A stretch of DNA of 64,000 nt from CAYYJR01 sp964472305. Its GTDB lineage: Bacteria > Armatimonadota > Hebobacteria > CAIYQO01. Positions within the stretch are counted from its first letter, which is position 1. Every line of letters begins with the position of its first letter. Position numbers and translations under genes: made by a program. This document shows positions 25,702 to 34,155 of the stretch, piece after piece. The stretch lies in the NCBI GenBank assembly GCA_964472305.1, contig CAYYJR010000002.1, positions 124,001 through 188,000 of the forward strand, in the 5' to 3' direction. Below the pieces are notes generated by a model. That model made no database searches. It had not been told where the DNA came from and worked only from the letters and a program-made list of their open reading frames with translations.

Positions 25702-28044
25702 ATGGCGGTGCCCATTCTCAAAGAACCACCCCTAACGATGCGCGATGCGCTCATCCCGTATATGGTAGCGGGATTAAACATGCTGGCACCTACCCTGGCC
25801 GCACGACAGATTCTCGACCCCCGCTCGTTTCTGGTGGCGGTGCTGCTCATTGTGCTGGGCATCCCGTGCAGCATCTATTTTCGCCAGCGGCGCTATCACC
25901 GCATCGTGTTGAACCTGGTTATCACCGGACCATTGCTGGTCCTCACCTGGTTGCTGGTGCACAACCATCCCGGATTGCAGTTCAACTGGTCGAATCCGAT
26001 GGAAGCCATGATGAACCGCGACAGCTACGACCAGCTCGAAGGCATGCTGCACATCTTCACGCTGCTGGCGGCAGGCCGTGCCTTTCTGCTGGTGAACGCG
26101 GCGGACCTGCTGCAAACTCCGTTGCCCAGTATGAGTATCTTCCTGCTGGCGGTCATCACCCGGCGCGCGCAAATGGAGCATGCGTTGTTTCCCATGCTTT
26201 GTCTGCTGGTACTCTTCATTTCGTCCCTCTTCATTTTTATTCAGGAACAACATCAGCAGTGGTTTGCCATTCATACCCCACGGCGCGTGCAGCAGCGCCT
26301 GCTGGTCTGGGCACTATTTACTTCATTGTGCTGTTTCCCGTTCATCATGCTGATGGGCGGGAATTTGCGCGGCTTCAATATGTATGCCATGGCGTCGCGC
26401 GCGCGGCATGGCAACTGGCTGGCGCGGCTGCGCAATCCACTCGGCACGCAGTTTATCGTCACCTTCGATCCCACCATCGAGATGGGAGGCGCCAACTGGC
26501 CGCGTGGGCATCAGCAAATCATGACAGTGACGGTGCCGAAAGACGCCCCGCAAGACCTGCTCTGGCGAGGAAGCACATATACCACCTATGAGGATGGTCG
26601 GTGGCAAGCGCTGCAAGGGCTGCCATCTGCCGCCATGCCCAGTGGAAAAAGTCCGATTCTCAAACCCGGCGATGGCTGGACACAGCAGATTCGCGCCGGG
26701 AAACAACGGATTACGCTGCAGATGCCGGGCCCGGCCGGTGATCCGGGATTGAGTCAGGCTATCACGGAAAAGAAATGGATGCCGGATGATCCCCAACGGG
26801 TGGTTGTACAGAAATTCACCTTTGATGCATTCATTTCGGGCACTCGCGCGCCTGTGTACGGCGCATTTCAGATTGCCGAGGTGTCGGGTAGCCCCAACAA
26901 TTTCTCCAACGTGAATGTTATCCGCGACGGCAGCATCGCGCTCCGCGTTGGTGGGGGCACGAAAGTGTTGCGGCCGTATGTCGTCACGTCATACATTAAA
27001 CCGCTGCCCTCCGTGCAACCGGAGCTGGAGATCGATCCGGAATTGCCCGACCGCGCGGTGTATCTGCAGATGCCGGGCGGCAACGGCATCATCGATGGGT
27101 ACAACAGCGAATTCACCAAGGCCATTCGTCAGAAAGCGATCGAGATTCTCGCGTCGCGCAACCTGTCGCTCAGCAGCAAAGCCTTCGACAAGATGCATCA
27201 GTTCGAAGTGTATCTGGGCAATCATTACCATTACACGCTGAAACCGTCGCCACCGCAGCCCGGCGTTGATCCGATCCTCGATTTCCTCTACACACAAAAG
27301 CAAGGCTACTGCAATTACTTCAGCGGGGCGATGGTGATGTTATGCCGTAGCATCGGCTTACCAGCGCGTTTCGTGACGGGGTATGCCACCGGCGACATGG
27401 TCGAAAATCCCACCGAGGCGAATGTGGTGTCCTACAAAGTTACTTCCGACCATGCCCATAGCTGGGTGGAGGTGTATCTGCCGCATTACGGGTGGTACAC
27501 CGTCGATCCCACCGCGGGCAGCCGGCTGGCCGCCACCCCATGGGGACGGGCGTGGGACAACGTGACCGAGCTTTTCGCCCGGATTAAAGCGTTCTTCATC
27601 GCCTGGGGCACCGCTTTCCGCCAGAGCATGAGCGCGCGCGTCTATACCATCATCGGTGCGGCACTGGCGCTGGCGCTGGTGGTGGGCATTATCCGCTGGC
27701 GCGCCGAGCGTCCGCCGGCGTTTCCGCGCCATCCGTTGACGCCGGGCGAGGCAACACGCACTGTGCTGTCCGCCTACGCACGCATGCACCGCTGGCTGGA
27801 GATGTGGGGCGTGCACAAACCGGACGGCCTGACGGCGATGGAGTTCGAGGTGTTGTTCCACGCCATCAACGTGCCGATGGGCCAACCGGTGCGCGAACTG
27901 ACCGATCTCTATGTCCGCGCGAAATACGGCAGTATTCCATTGCAGGATGCCGATGCCCGTCAAGCCATCAGTCTGCTGCATCAACTCTGGCAGGTGGGTA
28001 CTGTCGAACACAAGCGCCTGTATGCCGCGGAAGCGGATGCATAG
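25702..28044 (+). CDS. TgpA-type membrane transglutaminase (DUF3488-transglutaminase-DUF4129)
   Basis: The 780-residue protein follows the TgpA plan: several N-terminal TM helices (about residues 10-215), a periplasmic region of 300 residues, a transglutaminase core, another TM (about 640-660) and a DUF4129 tail (RMHRWLEMWG..GLTAMEFEVLF). The catalytic triad is visible as Cys in GYCNYFSGAM, His in SDHAHSWVEVY and Asp in WYTVDPTAG. TgpA proteins act at the cell envelope, often beside MoxR/DUF58 genes, which are not here. An earlier in-frame TTG/GTG start would add 23 residues without RBS. Confidence 0.87.
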   Translation: MAVPILKEPPLTMRDALIPYMVAGLNMLAPTLAARQILDPRSFLVAVLLIVLGIPCSIYFRQRRYHRIVLNLVITGPLLVLTWLLVHNHPGLQFNWSNPMEAMMNRDSYDQLEGMLHIFTLLAAGRAFLLVNAADLLQTPLPSMSIFLLAVITRRAQMEHALFPMLCLLVLFISSLFIFIQEQHQQWFAIHTPRRVQQRLLVWALFTSLCCFPFIMLMGGNLRGFNMYAMASRARHGNWLARLRNPLGTQFIVTFDPTIEMGGANWPRGHQQIMTVTVPKDAPQDLLWRGSTYTTYEDGRWQALQGLPSAAMPSGKSPILKPGDGWTQQIRAGKQRITLQMPGPAGDPGLSQAITEKKWMPDDPQRVVVQKFTFDAFISGTRAPVYGAFQIAEVSGSPNNFSNVNVIRDGSIALRVGGGTKVLRPYVVTSYIKPLPSVQPELEIDPELPDRAVYLQMPGGNGIIDGYNSEFTKAIRQKAIEILASRNLSLSSKAFDKMHQFEVYLGNHYHYTLKPSPPQPGVDPILDFLYTQKQGYCNYFSGAMVMLCRSIGLPARFVTGYATGDMVENPTEANVVSYKVTSDHAHSWVEVYLPHYGWYTVDPTAGSRLAATPWGRAWDNVTELFARIKAFFIAWGTAFRQSMSARVYTIIGAALALALVVGIIRWRAERPPAFPRHPLTPGEATRTVLSAYARMHRWLEMWGVHKPDGLTAMEFEVLFHAINVPMGQPVRELTDLYVRAKYGSIPLQDADARQAISLLHQLWQVGTVEHKRLYAAEADA

Positions 28045-28053
28045 TTCCCCCGG

Positions 28054-29592
28054 TTACGCTTTCCAGGGTGGCGCATGGCGTTCATACAATGTGAGCAACC
28101 AGCGCAGGCGACCCTGGGCATCATCGGTCAGTTGGTCGTGTTCCACGCGCCATCCCCAGTTGCCAAAGGCCTGTCCGGGGTAGTTCATGCGTGCCTCGCT
28201 GCCCAGACCGAGCAGATCCTGCAGTGGGATCACCACCAGGTCGGCAACGGACGCGAGCAGCGTGCGCAGGCAAACCCAGTGTATTTCCCACCCGTCGGTC
28301 TGCAGATACTCGCGAGCGAAACCGCGCGACGCCTCGATTCCTCGATCATCTTCCGAGCAGGTGGCGCTGGTGCGCATCCACCAGCCGAGAATGGTATCGT
28401 TGTCGTGAGTGCCGGTGTAGGCGACGGTATCGCGGGTGTAGCGGTGGGGCTGGTGGAGTGTGGGGGTGCGGTCGGCGCCGAAGGCATACTGCAGAATCGC
28501 CATGCCCGGCAGATGGAAGCGCTCACGCAGTGCCGTCACGTCCGGCGTGATGAAGCCCAGGTCTTCGGCGATAAGCGGCAGGTCGCCCAACGCATCGTGG
28601 AGCGCATGAAACAGCGCGGTGCCGGGTGCCGGCGCCCAGCGGCCGCGCTCCGCGGTCTCCTCGGCTGCAGAGATCTCCCAGCAGGCGGCAAATCCGCGAA
28701 AATGATCCAGCCGCAGGCGATCGACCAGCCGCAGGGAGTGGCGTACGCGGTCGATCCACCAGGTAAAGCCGGTGTGGACATGCGCCGGCCAGTTATACAA
28801 CGGATTGCCCCAGCGCTGCCCGGTGGGTGAAAAGTAATCGGGCGGCACCCCGGCGACCAGCGTGGCATGCCCGTCGGCGTCCAGGTGGAACAACTCCGGG
28901 TGACTCCAGGCATCGGCGCTGTCGTGGGCGATGAAGATAGGCATATCGCCGATGAGACAGACGTTGTGCGCGTGCGCGTAGTCGTGCAGGGCTGCCCACT
29001 GGGTGAAGAACAGGTACTGCTCGAAGCACAGATACGCCGTTGCCTCCGCGAGTCGTGCGCGCCAACGGGTCAGCGCCGCCGGCACGCGGCGGACCAGTTC
29101 CGGTTCCCACGTTGTCCACGGGCGGCACGCGTGTGCTTCTCTTAACGCCTGAAACAACGCGTAGTCGTCGAGCCAGGCGGCATGCTCCTCGCGAAAGGCG
29201 CGATACTCCGCCATCTCCTCGCCCCCCGCTGCGCGGAAGGCGGCAAATGCGGCATGCAGCTTCGCGCTCTTATACGCCGTCACCGCGTCAAAATCAACCG
29301 CGCGCACCGGGAAATCCGGCGCGTCTGCCAGTTGCGCGGGTGTTAACCAGCCGCGTGCCGTTATATCGTCAAGGCTGATCAGCAGCGGATTGCCGGCAAA
29401 GGCCGAGTATGATTGATACGGGGAGTTGCCCATGCCGGGCGGGGTGAGTGGCAGCAACTGCCAGCCACCCACGCCGGCCCCGGCCAGGTAATCCACGAAG
29501 CGCTGCGTCTCGGGACCCAGGTCGCCGATTCCATACGGTCCGGGCAGCGCGGTGGGGTGCAACAGGATGCCGCAACAGCGTGTAGATGGCAT
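28054..29592 (-). CDS. malQ: 4-alpha-glucanotransferase MalQ (GH77)
   Basis: The 512-residue enzyme transfers maltodextrin segments between glucans. GH77 landmarks are present: LLHPTALPGPYGIGDLG at the N-terminus, NSPYQSYSAFAGNP, LRLDHFRGF with the nucleophile Asp, LIAEDLG with the acid/base Glu, and YTGTHDNDT with the stabilising Asp. Length fits bacterial amylomaltases. It converges with the transglutaminase gene nine bases away and has its own TGGTATAGT box upstream. No glycogen or maltose genes lie next to it. Confidence 0.96.
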   Translation of the reverse strand: MPSTRCCGILLHPTALPGPYGIGDLGPETQRFVDYLAGAGVGGWQLLPLTPPGMGNSPYQSYSAFAGNPLLISLDDITARGWLTPAQLADAPDFPVRAVDFDAVTAYKSAKLHAAFAAFRAAGGEEMAEYRAFREEHAAWLDDYALFQALREAHACRPWTTWEPELVRRVPAALTRWRARLAEATAYLCFEQYLFFTQWAALHDYAHAHNVCLIGDMPIFIAHDSADAWSHPELFHLDADGHATLVAGVPPDYFSPTGQRWGNPLYNWPAHVHTGFTWWIDRVRHSLRLVDRLRLDHFRGFAACWEISAAEETAERGRWAPAPGTALFHALHDALGDLPLIAEDLGFITPDVTALRERFHLPGMAILQYAFGADRTPTLHQPHRYTRDTVAYTGTHDNDTILGWWMRTSATCSEDDRGIEASRGFAREYLQTDGWEIHWVCLRTLLASVADLVVIPLQDLLGLGSEARMNYPGQAFGNWGWRVEHDQLTDDAQGRLRWLLTLYERHAPPWKA

Positions 29593-29626
29593 GGCCTTTC
29601 TCTTTCCGCGGGAAAATGCTCATCTT

Positions 29627-29635
29627 ACTATACCA
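29627..29635 (-). promoter_or_regulatory. Extended -10 box for malQ
   Basis: Minus-strand TGGTATAGT lies about 35 bases upstream of the malQ ATG, giving a short leader. No good -35, as in other extended -10 sites of this window. Confidence 0.5.
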
Positions 29636-29735
29636 CAACCGCCGGCCTGGTGCTGTCGATTTGCGGGTGCGTTCCCCGCCCATTCCACCGGCATAACTGG
29701 GGTGTCTCGGGGTATGCGTGCAGAGGAGGGCTGTG

Positions 29736-30617
29736 ATGGAGATGTTTGCACGCAAGCTGGTCGGCACGATGGCGCTGGGGCTGGCCGCCGGAACCGCGGT
29801 GGCGGTGATCGCACGACGGCGGTCGCCGCGCATGCTATTGGTGCCGGCAACCGCGCCCCACACGCTGGCGCCGGATGCGCCGTTTCCTCACGCCGACTTC
29901 ACCGCGGTGACGTCCGTTGTCGTCGATGACCGAGGGTGGGTCGATTACAAGGCTCTGCGGATACATCCCGCTGCGCTATATCGTTTCGTGGCATGGGTGG
30001 AGGCGTATAGTCCCGCGACATCGCTTTCACATTTCCCTACCCAGGCTGATCACCTTGCGTACTGGCTGAACGCCTACAATGCGCTGGTGATGCTTGCGGT
30101 GCTGGAGGCGTATCCGGTGCGCAGCATCCTGACCGTTCCCCCCGCCGGTGGCGCTTTTACCGCGCTGTATGTCGCCGCCGGCGGCGTGTTGATGACCTTG
30201 GAGGCGATGCACGAACGCATCAGGGGGACATTCCGCGACCCGCGCGTGCACTTCGCGTTATGTTCCGCCACGCGGGGCGGACCGGGATTACGTCGCGAAG
30301 CGTATCATCCCGCGCTGTTGGGCGAGCAATTGGACACGCAGGCGCATGCGTTCATCCGCAACCCGGCGCATGTGTGGGTCGACGTGCGCCGCCGCACCCT
30401 CGTGCTCAGTCCGCTGCTTCGCTGGTATACCGACGATTTTTTACACTGGATGCGCGAGATGCGCCCAGGGGAGCCGGAGACGCTGGCAAGTTTCTTACGC
30501 CCCTATCTACCGGAGGTCGCGCGGGAACTGTTGGCGGAGGGCAGGATGGCGTTGCGCTGGGGACACTTCGACTGGCGGTTAAATGATGCCGCGTCAGCGC
30601 AAGCGCGCGCCGCGTGA
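29736..30617 (+). CDS. DUF547 domain protein, membrane-anchored or exported
   Basis: The 293-residue protein has an N-terminal hydrophobic segment (residues 6-24) and then a DUF547 region: VDYKAL, DHLAYWLNAYNALVM, LEAMHERIR and VHFALCSATRGGP are the usual conserved blocks (WINxYNA; HFAxxCAS-like). The Cys/His pair in HFALCSA recalls the family's predicted cysteine hydrolase-like site, but no activity is established. RBS is GGAGGGCTGTG. It is divergent from malQ by about 140 bases. Confidence 0.8.
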   Translation: MEMFARKLVGTMALGLAAGTAVAVIARRRSPRMLLVPATAPHTLAPDAPFPHADFTAVTSVVVDDRGWVDYKALRIHPAALYRFVAWVEAYSPATSLSHFPTQADHLAYWLNAYNALVMLAVLEAYPVRSILTVPPAGGAFTALYVAAGGVLMTLEAMHERIRGTFRDPRVHFALCSATRGGPGLRREAYHPALLGEQLDTQAHAFIRNPAHVWVDVRRRTLVLSPLLRWYTDDFLHWMREMRPGEPETLASFLRPYLPEVARELLAEGRMALRWGHFDWRLNDAASAQARAA

Positions 30618-30825
30618 GTCGCATCGCCACGAAACGCTAGTCAATCGAAGCTGAGCCGGAGGATACCGGGATTTTCATGCCGTTCGACCGGTAGATACTC
30701 TTCGAACAGGCAAGGGGGGTGCCGAATGTGTCCGCGGAGATGCACGGCAGAACTCCGTCGCGGTCATGCACAAAAAAGATCGGTGTCGATTGATCGGGGG
30801 CGTGTGAAGATCGTGTCGAAATGCG

Positions 30826-30865
30826 CGACCTCGTCGAGCCGGTTATGCCGGGGCCGACGAGGTCG
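30826..30865. terminator. Hairpin downstream of the zinc-ribbon gene
   Basis: CGACCTCGTCG and CGACGAGGTCG are perfect inverted copies with an 18-base loop that itself contains a GCC/GGC pairing. It lies 23 bases beyond the zinc-ribbon gene stop on the minus strand. There is no clear T-run. Confidence 0.5.
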
Positions 30866-30887
30866 TGTCGATGGTTGCGTACGGGGA

Positions 30888-31217
30888 TTACCAGCGGTTG
30901 CTGCTGCGGCTGCTGCCGCCGCGCTGCCCCTGGAAACAATCAGAGCAGTAGACGGGCTTTTCGCCGGTCGGATGGAAGGGCACCTGGCACGCTTTGCCGC
31001 AACCCGAGCAAACTGCATCGTGCATTTCGCGCGGACCGCCGCTGCTGCGACGCGGGCCACCGAAGCCTCCCTGGGCTTTGCGCTGGGCACGGCAAGCCGG
31101 GCAGCGGGCCGGGGTGTTGGTGAATCCCTTCTGATCGTGGAATTCTTGCTCGCCGGCAGTGAACACGAAATCTTTGCCGCATTCGCGGCAGGCCAGAGTT
31201 TTGTCGGTGTAGCTCAT
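30888..31217 (-). CDS. Double zinc-ribbon protein with RGG-like tail (CxxC-x17-CxxC type)
   Basis: The 109-residue protein has two zinc ribbons. The first spans about residues 10-45 (CRECGKDF then CPACRAQR), the second about 68-92 (CSGCGKACQVPF then YCSDCFQG). Between them lies a Gly/Arg-rich linker (FGGPRRSSGG), and the C-terminus is also Gly/Arg/Ser-rich. This is the common layout of 'zinc-ribbon / CxxC-x17-CxxC' proteins in several phyla; nucleic-acid binding is likely but unproven. AGGAG lies eight bases before the ATG. Confidence 0.8.
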   Translation of the reverse strand: MSYTDKTLACRECGKDFVFTAGEQEFHDQKGFTNTPARCPACRAQRKAQGGFGGPRRSSGGPREMHDAVCSGCGKACQVPFHPTGEKPVYCSDCFQGQRGGSSRSSNRW

Positions 31218-31572
31218 CGCTCGCACTCCTTTCGAAATGCATAGCCGTCATCTGTGGCGGTGATTTGGGCGTCTAGCGCGGGGGTTGCAGCGCCGTGGGC
31301 ATGACTACCGGAGTGCGGCCAAACCAGGCTGGACAATGTCGGTCTATGGGGGATATGTAGTTCTCCTTGTTAATACTTTATCACATAATACCGATGTGCG
31401 CAAGTCCCTTCTTACACCTTTTGCGAGGGTTTGTACCTGTTGCACTCGCTTCGGGACCCTGGTATGATTATTATGTGCTACGGTACCTCGCCGCGCATCG
31501 CCGACCCGGCGTGTGCGGAGCAGGCGATACCCGTACCGATCACCGCATCTCTGTTGCATAAGGAGCACAACC
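31218..31572. other. Divergent intergenic region with promoter
   Basis: This 355-base gap separates the divergent zinc-ribbon and YjbH-like genes. It holds the sigma-70 promoter described separately at 31440-31468 and nothing else that I can identify. Confidence 0.5.
31440..31468 (+). promoter_or_regulatory. Sigma-70 promoter for the YjbH-like gene
   Basis: TTGCAC and TATGAT are spaced by exactly 17 bases, with TGG before the -10 (extended -10). Transcription would start near 31475, leaving a leader of about 98 bases before the ATG at 31573. This is the best promoter I see in the window. Confidence 0.65.
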
Positions 31573-32211
31573 ATGACCATCACGAAAGGGCTCGTCCTCA
31601 CGCTGATCATCGGCCTGGCGATGGCCGCCGTCGCCGCCCCCAATTTGCTGGGTCCCACCGGATTGTTGAATATCCCCACGGCCGACACGCTGCGAGATGA
31701 CGAATACAACGTCAGCGCGTTCAACATTGATGGCGTTGATCCGATCGTCTACTCGTTCAACTTCGGTGTGCGCGACAACCTGGAAGCCGGCTTTACCCGT
31801 GGCGCCGACAAGCTCACCACTGTTAACCTGAAGTACAACTTCAAACCGATGACGGAGAAAAATGCGGGCATCTCAATGGGCATACTGGATGCGACCAACC
31901 AGGTGAATACGACTATTTACACCGTGATGGGGAAGGCAATCTCGACCGAGGCACTGTATGGCATCACCAATCTCCACCTGCATGCTGGACTCGCCAGCGG
32001 CAAATCCGGCGAACAGCGTCCGCTGAACAACCTGTTTTTCGGCGCCAACTTCGACGTACAGAACAAATTAACGGTGATGCTGGAATACGATGGAGACAAC
32101 TTCAATTATGGCGGTCGCTTCGCGCTGACTAAAAGCGTGTTGCTGGAGGCCGGCAGCGCGGGCGATGAACATGATCTGGTGCTCGGTGCCAGCTTCAACA
32201 GTAAATTCTAA
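31573..32211 (+). CDS. YjbH-like exported beta-rich protein
   Basis: The 212-residue protein has a signal peptide (cleavage after AVA, residue about 22), then LLGPTGLLNIPTADTLRDDEYNVSA, the opening typical of YjbH-like lipoproteins/outer-membrane proteins (GxxGLxxxPTA). The rest alternates in short beta strands and ends in Phe, as outer-membrane barrels do. At 212 residues it is far shorter than YjbH itself and could be a small barrel. RBS is AAGGAGCACAACC. A strong promoter lies upstream and a hairpin downstream, so it is a single-gene transcript, probably well expressed. Confidence 0.7.
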   Translation: MTITKGLVLTLIIGLAMAAVAAPNLLGPTGLLNIPTADTLRDDEYNVSAFNIDGVDPIVYSFNFGVRDNLEAGFTRGADKLTTVNLKYNFKPMTEKNAGISMGILDATNQVNTTIYTVMGKAISTEALYGITNLHLHAGLASGKSGEQRPLNNLFFGANFDVQNKLTVMLEYDGDNFNYGGRFALTKSVLLEAGSAGDEHDLVLGASFNSKF

Positions 32212-32418
32212 TGCCAGGCGCGTAATCAGCCGTGACCTGTCCCGTCGAGTTGGCAGATGACCAGTGGTTGCGTCGGACAGGCTTGTCCACCAGCGCCAGG
32301 CTGTGTGACATGGCGCGACCTGGTGCATATACCGCTGTCGGCAACAACCGGAACTGCCTGACAGGGCAGAACGCGAAGGCGATTAGCACCGGTACAAAAT
32401 ACCATGACGGATAAGGTT

Positions 32419-32450
32419 CGCCGTCCCCCGCACGCCGCAGGGGGACGGCG
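32419..32450. terminator. Bidirectional GC hairpin between convergent genes
   Basis: CGCCGTCCCCC and GGGGGACGGCG form a perfect 11-bp stem around a ten-base loop, between the YjbH-like gene and the MFS gene, which converge here. Confidence 0.7.
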
Positions 32451-32467
32451 TGCGTTATACGTGTGTG

Positions 32468-33934
32468 TTATCCGTCAGTAGGCGTGCGCCTGCGCCACCG
32501 GCGCGTCAAGGAGTCCAATCCGGGAATGGGCACCGGCATCTCGGTGGTCACAGCGCGGGTGACGACGCGCACCCCCGCTTCACCCGGCAGCCGCAGCGGC
32601 AGCAACAGGAACACACACGCGGCTATGCGCATCACGATCGAGGTAAGAAACAGCAGGTGATATTGCGTCACCCACTCCGGCAACCACGGGAACGCCGACA
32701 GGTGCACTTGCCAGAACGACGCACACACCCCGCCTAAGGCATTGCCGATCATGCCGGCTAATCCCATCACCACCAGATACGCGGCGTTGTATGCCGTGCG
32801 ACGCGTCTCCGGGAATCCCTTTATCTGCATATACAACAGCGCCTGGTCGATGCCCGGCCAAAAGAGACCGGTGCCGATCGCCATGAAGGGAATAAGCCAG
32901 ACGAAACCTGCGTGCATAAATATATAGCCTGCCGGAAAGATGGCGGCTGCCAGCGAGCAGGTGGTGAGCACTGGCTTGGGGCCAAAACGGTCAATGGCTT
33001 TGCCCCAGAGTGGCGCCACCAGCGCCATCGCCAGGATCGGCAGAATAAACAGGTACAGGTTGGCCAGTGAGAGCGACATGCCTAACCCGTGGCGCGCGGT
33101 GGGCTCGAAACAGAAGCGCCAGACAAACGAACCCATCATCATGTACGCGATCCACGCGGCGGTGACGTAAAACGCCAATCCGCGAAAGACCGCGTCTCTC
33201 CAGGGGGTGACCAGAATCTCCATCAGGGAAGGCGGCTGTGCCTCGCTTGGACGTGGAATCTCGCGGATGGCGATGAAAATGAGGATGTCGATGACCCCGA
33301 TCAGCGCGCCAATCCCGAAGATCAGCGCGTAAACCCACCCCTGCCCGGCAAAGCGATCAAGCAGAGACGATACGCCGATGGTGGTCAGCACCATGGCAAG
33401 CATGCCTGCGCTGGCACGGTTGCCGAAATAAATCCCGGCCATTCGCCGGGGCACGATCTCGGATATCCACGTGGTCCAGCCGGCGCCACCAATATTCGCA
33501 AACACGGCGGAACAAAACATCACGAGCCCCACCAGCATCACCTTCACCGTCAGTGGCGCCGTGGTCAGGAAAAATGGCACCGCCGCCACTCCCAGCCAGA
33601 GCAGGCGGTGCAGTGAGACGAATATCAGGAAAGGACGTTTGATGCATCCCGTGCGCTCGTTGATGTAGGAGCCGAGGTAGAAGAAGAGTACCGCCGCCGG
33701 CCCGGCCGCCAGTACCAACCCGTAACTGAAGTCATCCGCACGCAAATATTTCGCCAGAAACGAGGTGATCGCCGCGCCGGTGGTCACCGCGCTGAAGGAT
33801 GCCCCGAACAGCCATGCAATCAAGATCAGCCACAGCGACCGGCGAATCTCCGGCATCGCGTACCCACGCCCCAATATCCGCGGAGGCCTGGCGGTGTCAG
33901 TCGCGGTATGCGGTTGGGCGGCGTCAGGTTGCAT
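32468..33934 (-). CDS. Major facilitator superfamily transporter
   Basis: The 488-residue integral membrane protein has about 12 hydrophobic segments, a cytosolic N-terminal tail of 30 residues and a central loop after TM6 (IREIPRPSEAQPPS). The segment FLGSYINERTGCIKRPF-like loop 2-3 is the MFS signature position, though weakly conserved. It resembles uncharacterised MFS permeases often found with sugar genes; substrate unknown. AGGGA precedes the ATG. Neighbours give no operon partner. Confidence 0.85.
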   Translation of the reverse strand: MQPDAAQPHTATDTARPPRILGRGYAMPEIRRSLWLILIAWLFGASFSAVTTGAAITSFLAKYLRADDFSYGLVLAAGPAAVLFFYLGSYINERTGCIKRPFLIFVSLHRLLWLGVAAVPFFLTTAPLTVKVMLVGLVMFCSAVFANIGGAGWTTWISEIVPRRMAGIYFGNRASAGMLAMVLTTIGVSSLLDRFAGQGWVYALIFGIGALIGVIDILIFIAIREIPRPSEAQPPSLMEILVTPWRDAVFRGLAFYVTAAWIAYMMMGSFVWRFCFEPTARHGLGMSLSLANLYLFILPILAMALVAPLWGKAIDRFGPKPVLTTCSLAAAIFPAGYIFMHAGFVWLIPFMAIGTGLFWPGIDQALLYMQIKGFPETRRTAYNAAYLVVMGLAGMIGNALGGVCASFWQVHLSAFPWLPEWVTQYHLLFLTSIVMRIAACVFLLLPLRLPGEAGVRVVTRAVTTEMPVPIPGLDSLTRRWRRRTPTDG

Positions 33935-34095
33935 AGTTGTCCCTGTTATTTACTGGCAACCGGACGGTAACTCCTGCTCCGGTGAGAGATCTCATGCTCA
34001 GATTCGATCATCAACCTGATGCCAGGACATGACGGTGAATACATCGGCACGAACACGCACACCAAGCACCGGCATGATCGGCGCGCGATGGAACG

Positions 34096-34104
34096 TGGTA
34101 TAAT
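34096..34104 (+). promoter_or_regulatory. Extended -10 box for the O-antigen-ligase-like gene
   Basis: TGGTATAAT, a perfect extended -10, lies about 52 bases before the start. The base at about -35 is not consensus. Confidence 0.55.
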
Positions 34105-34155
34105 GGCGCTGGAGCGTGTTCACCCCGGCGGTGCCGGTATTTTCCCCGGAATCGA

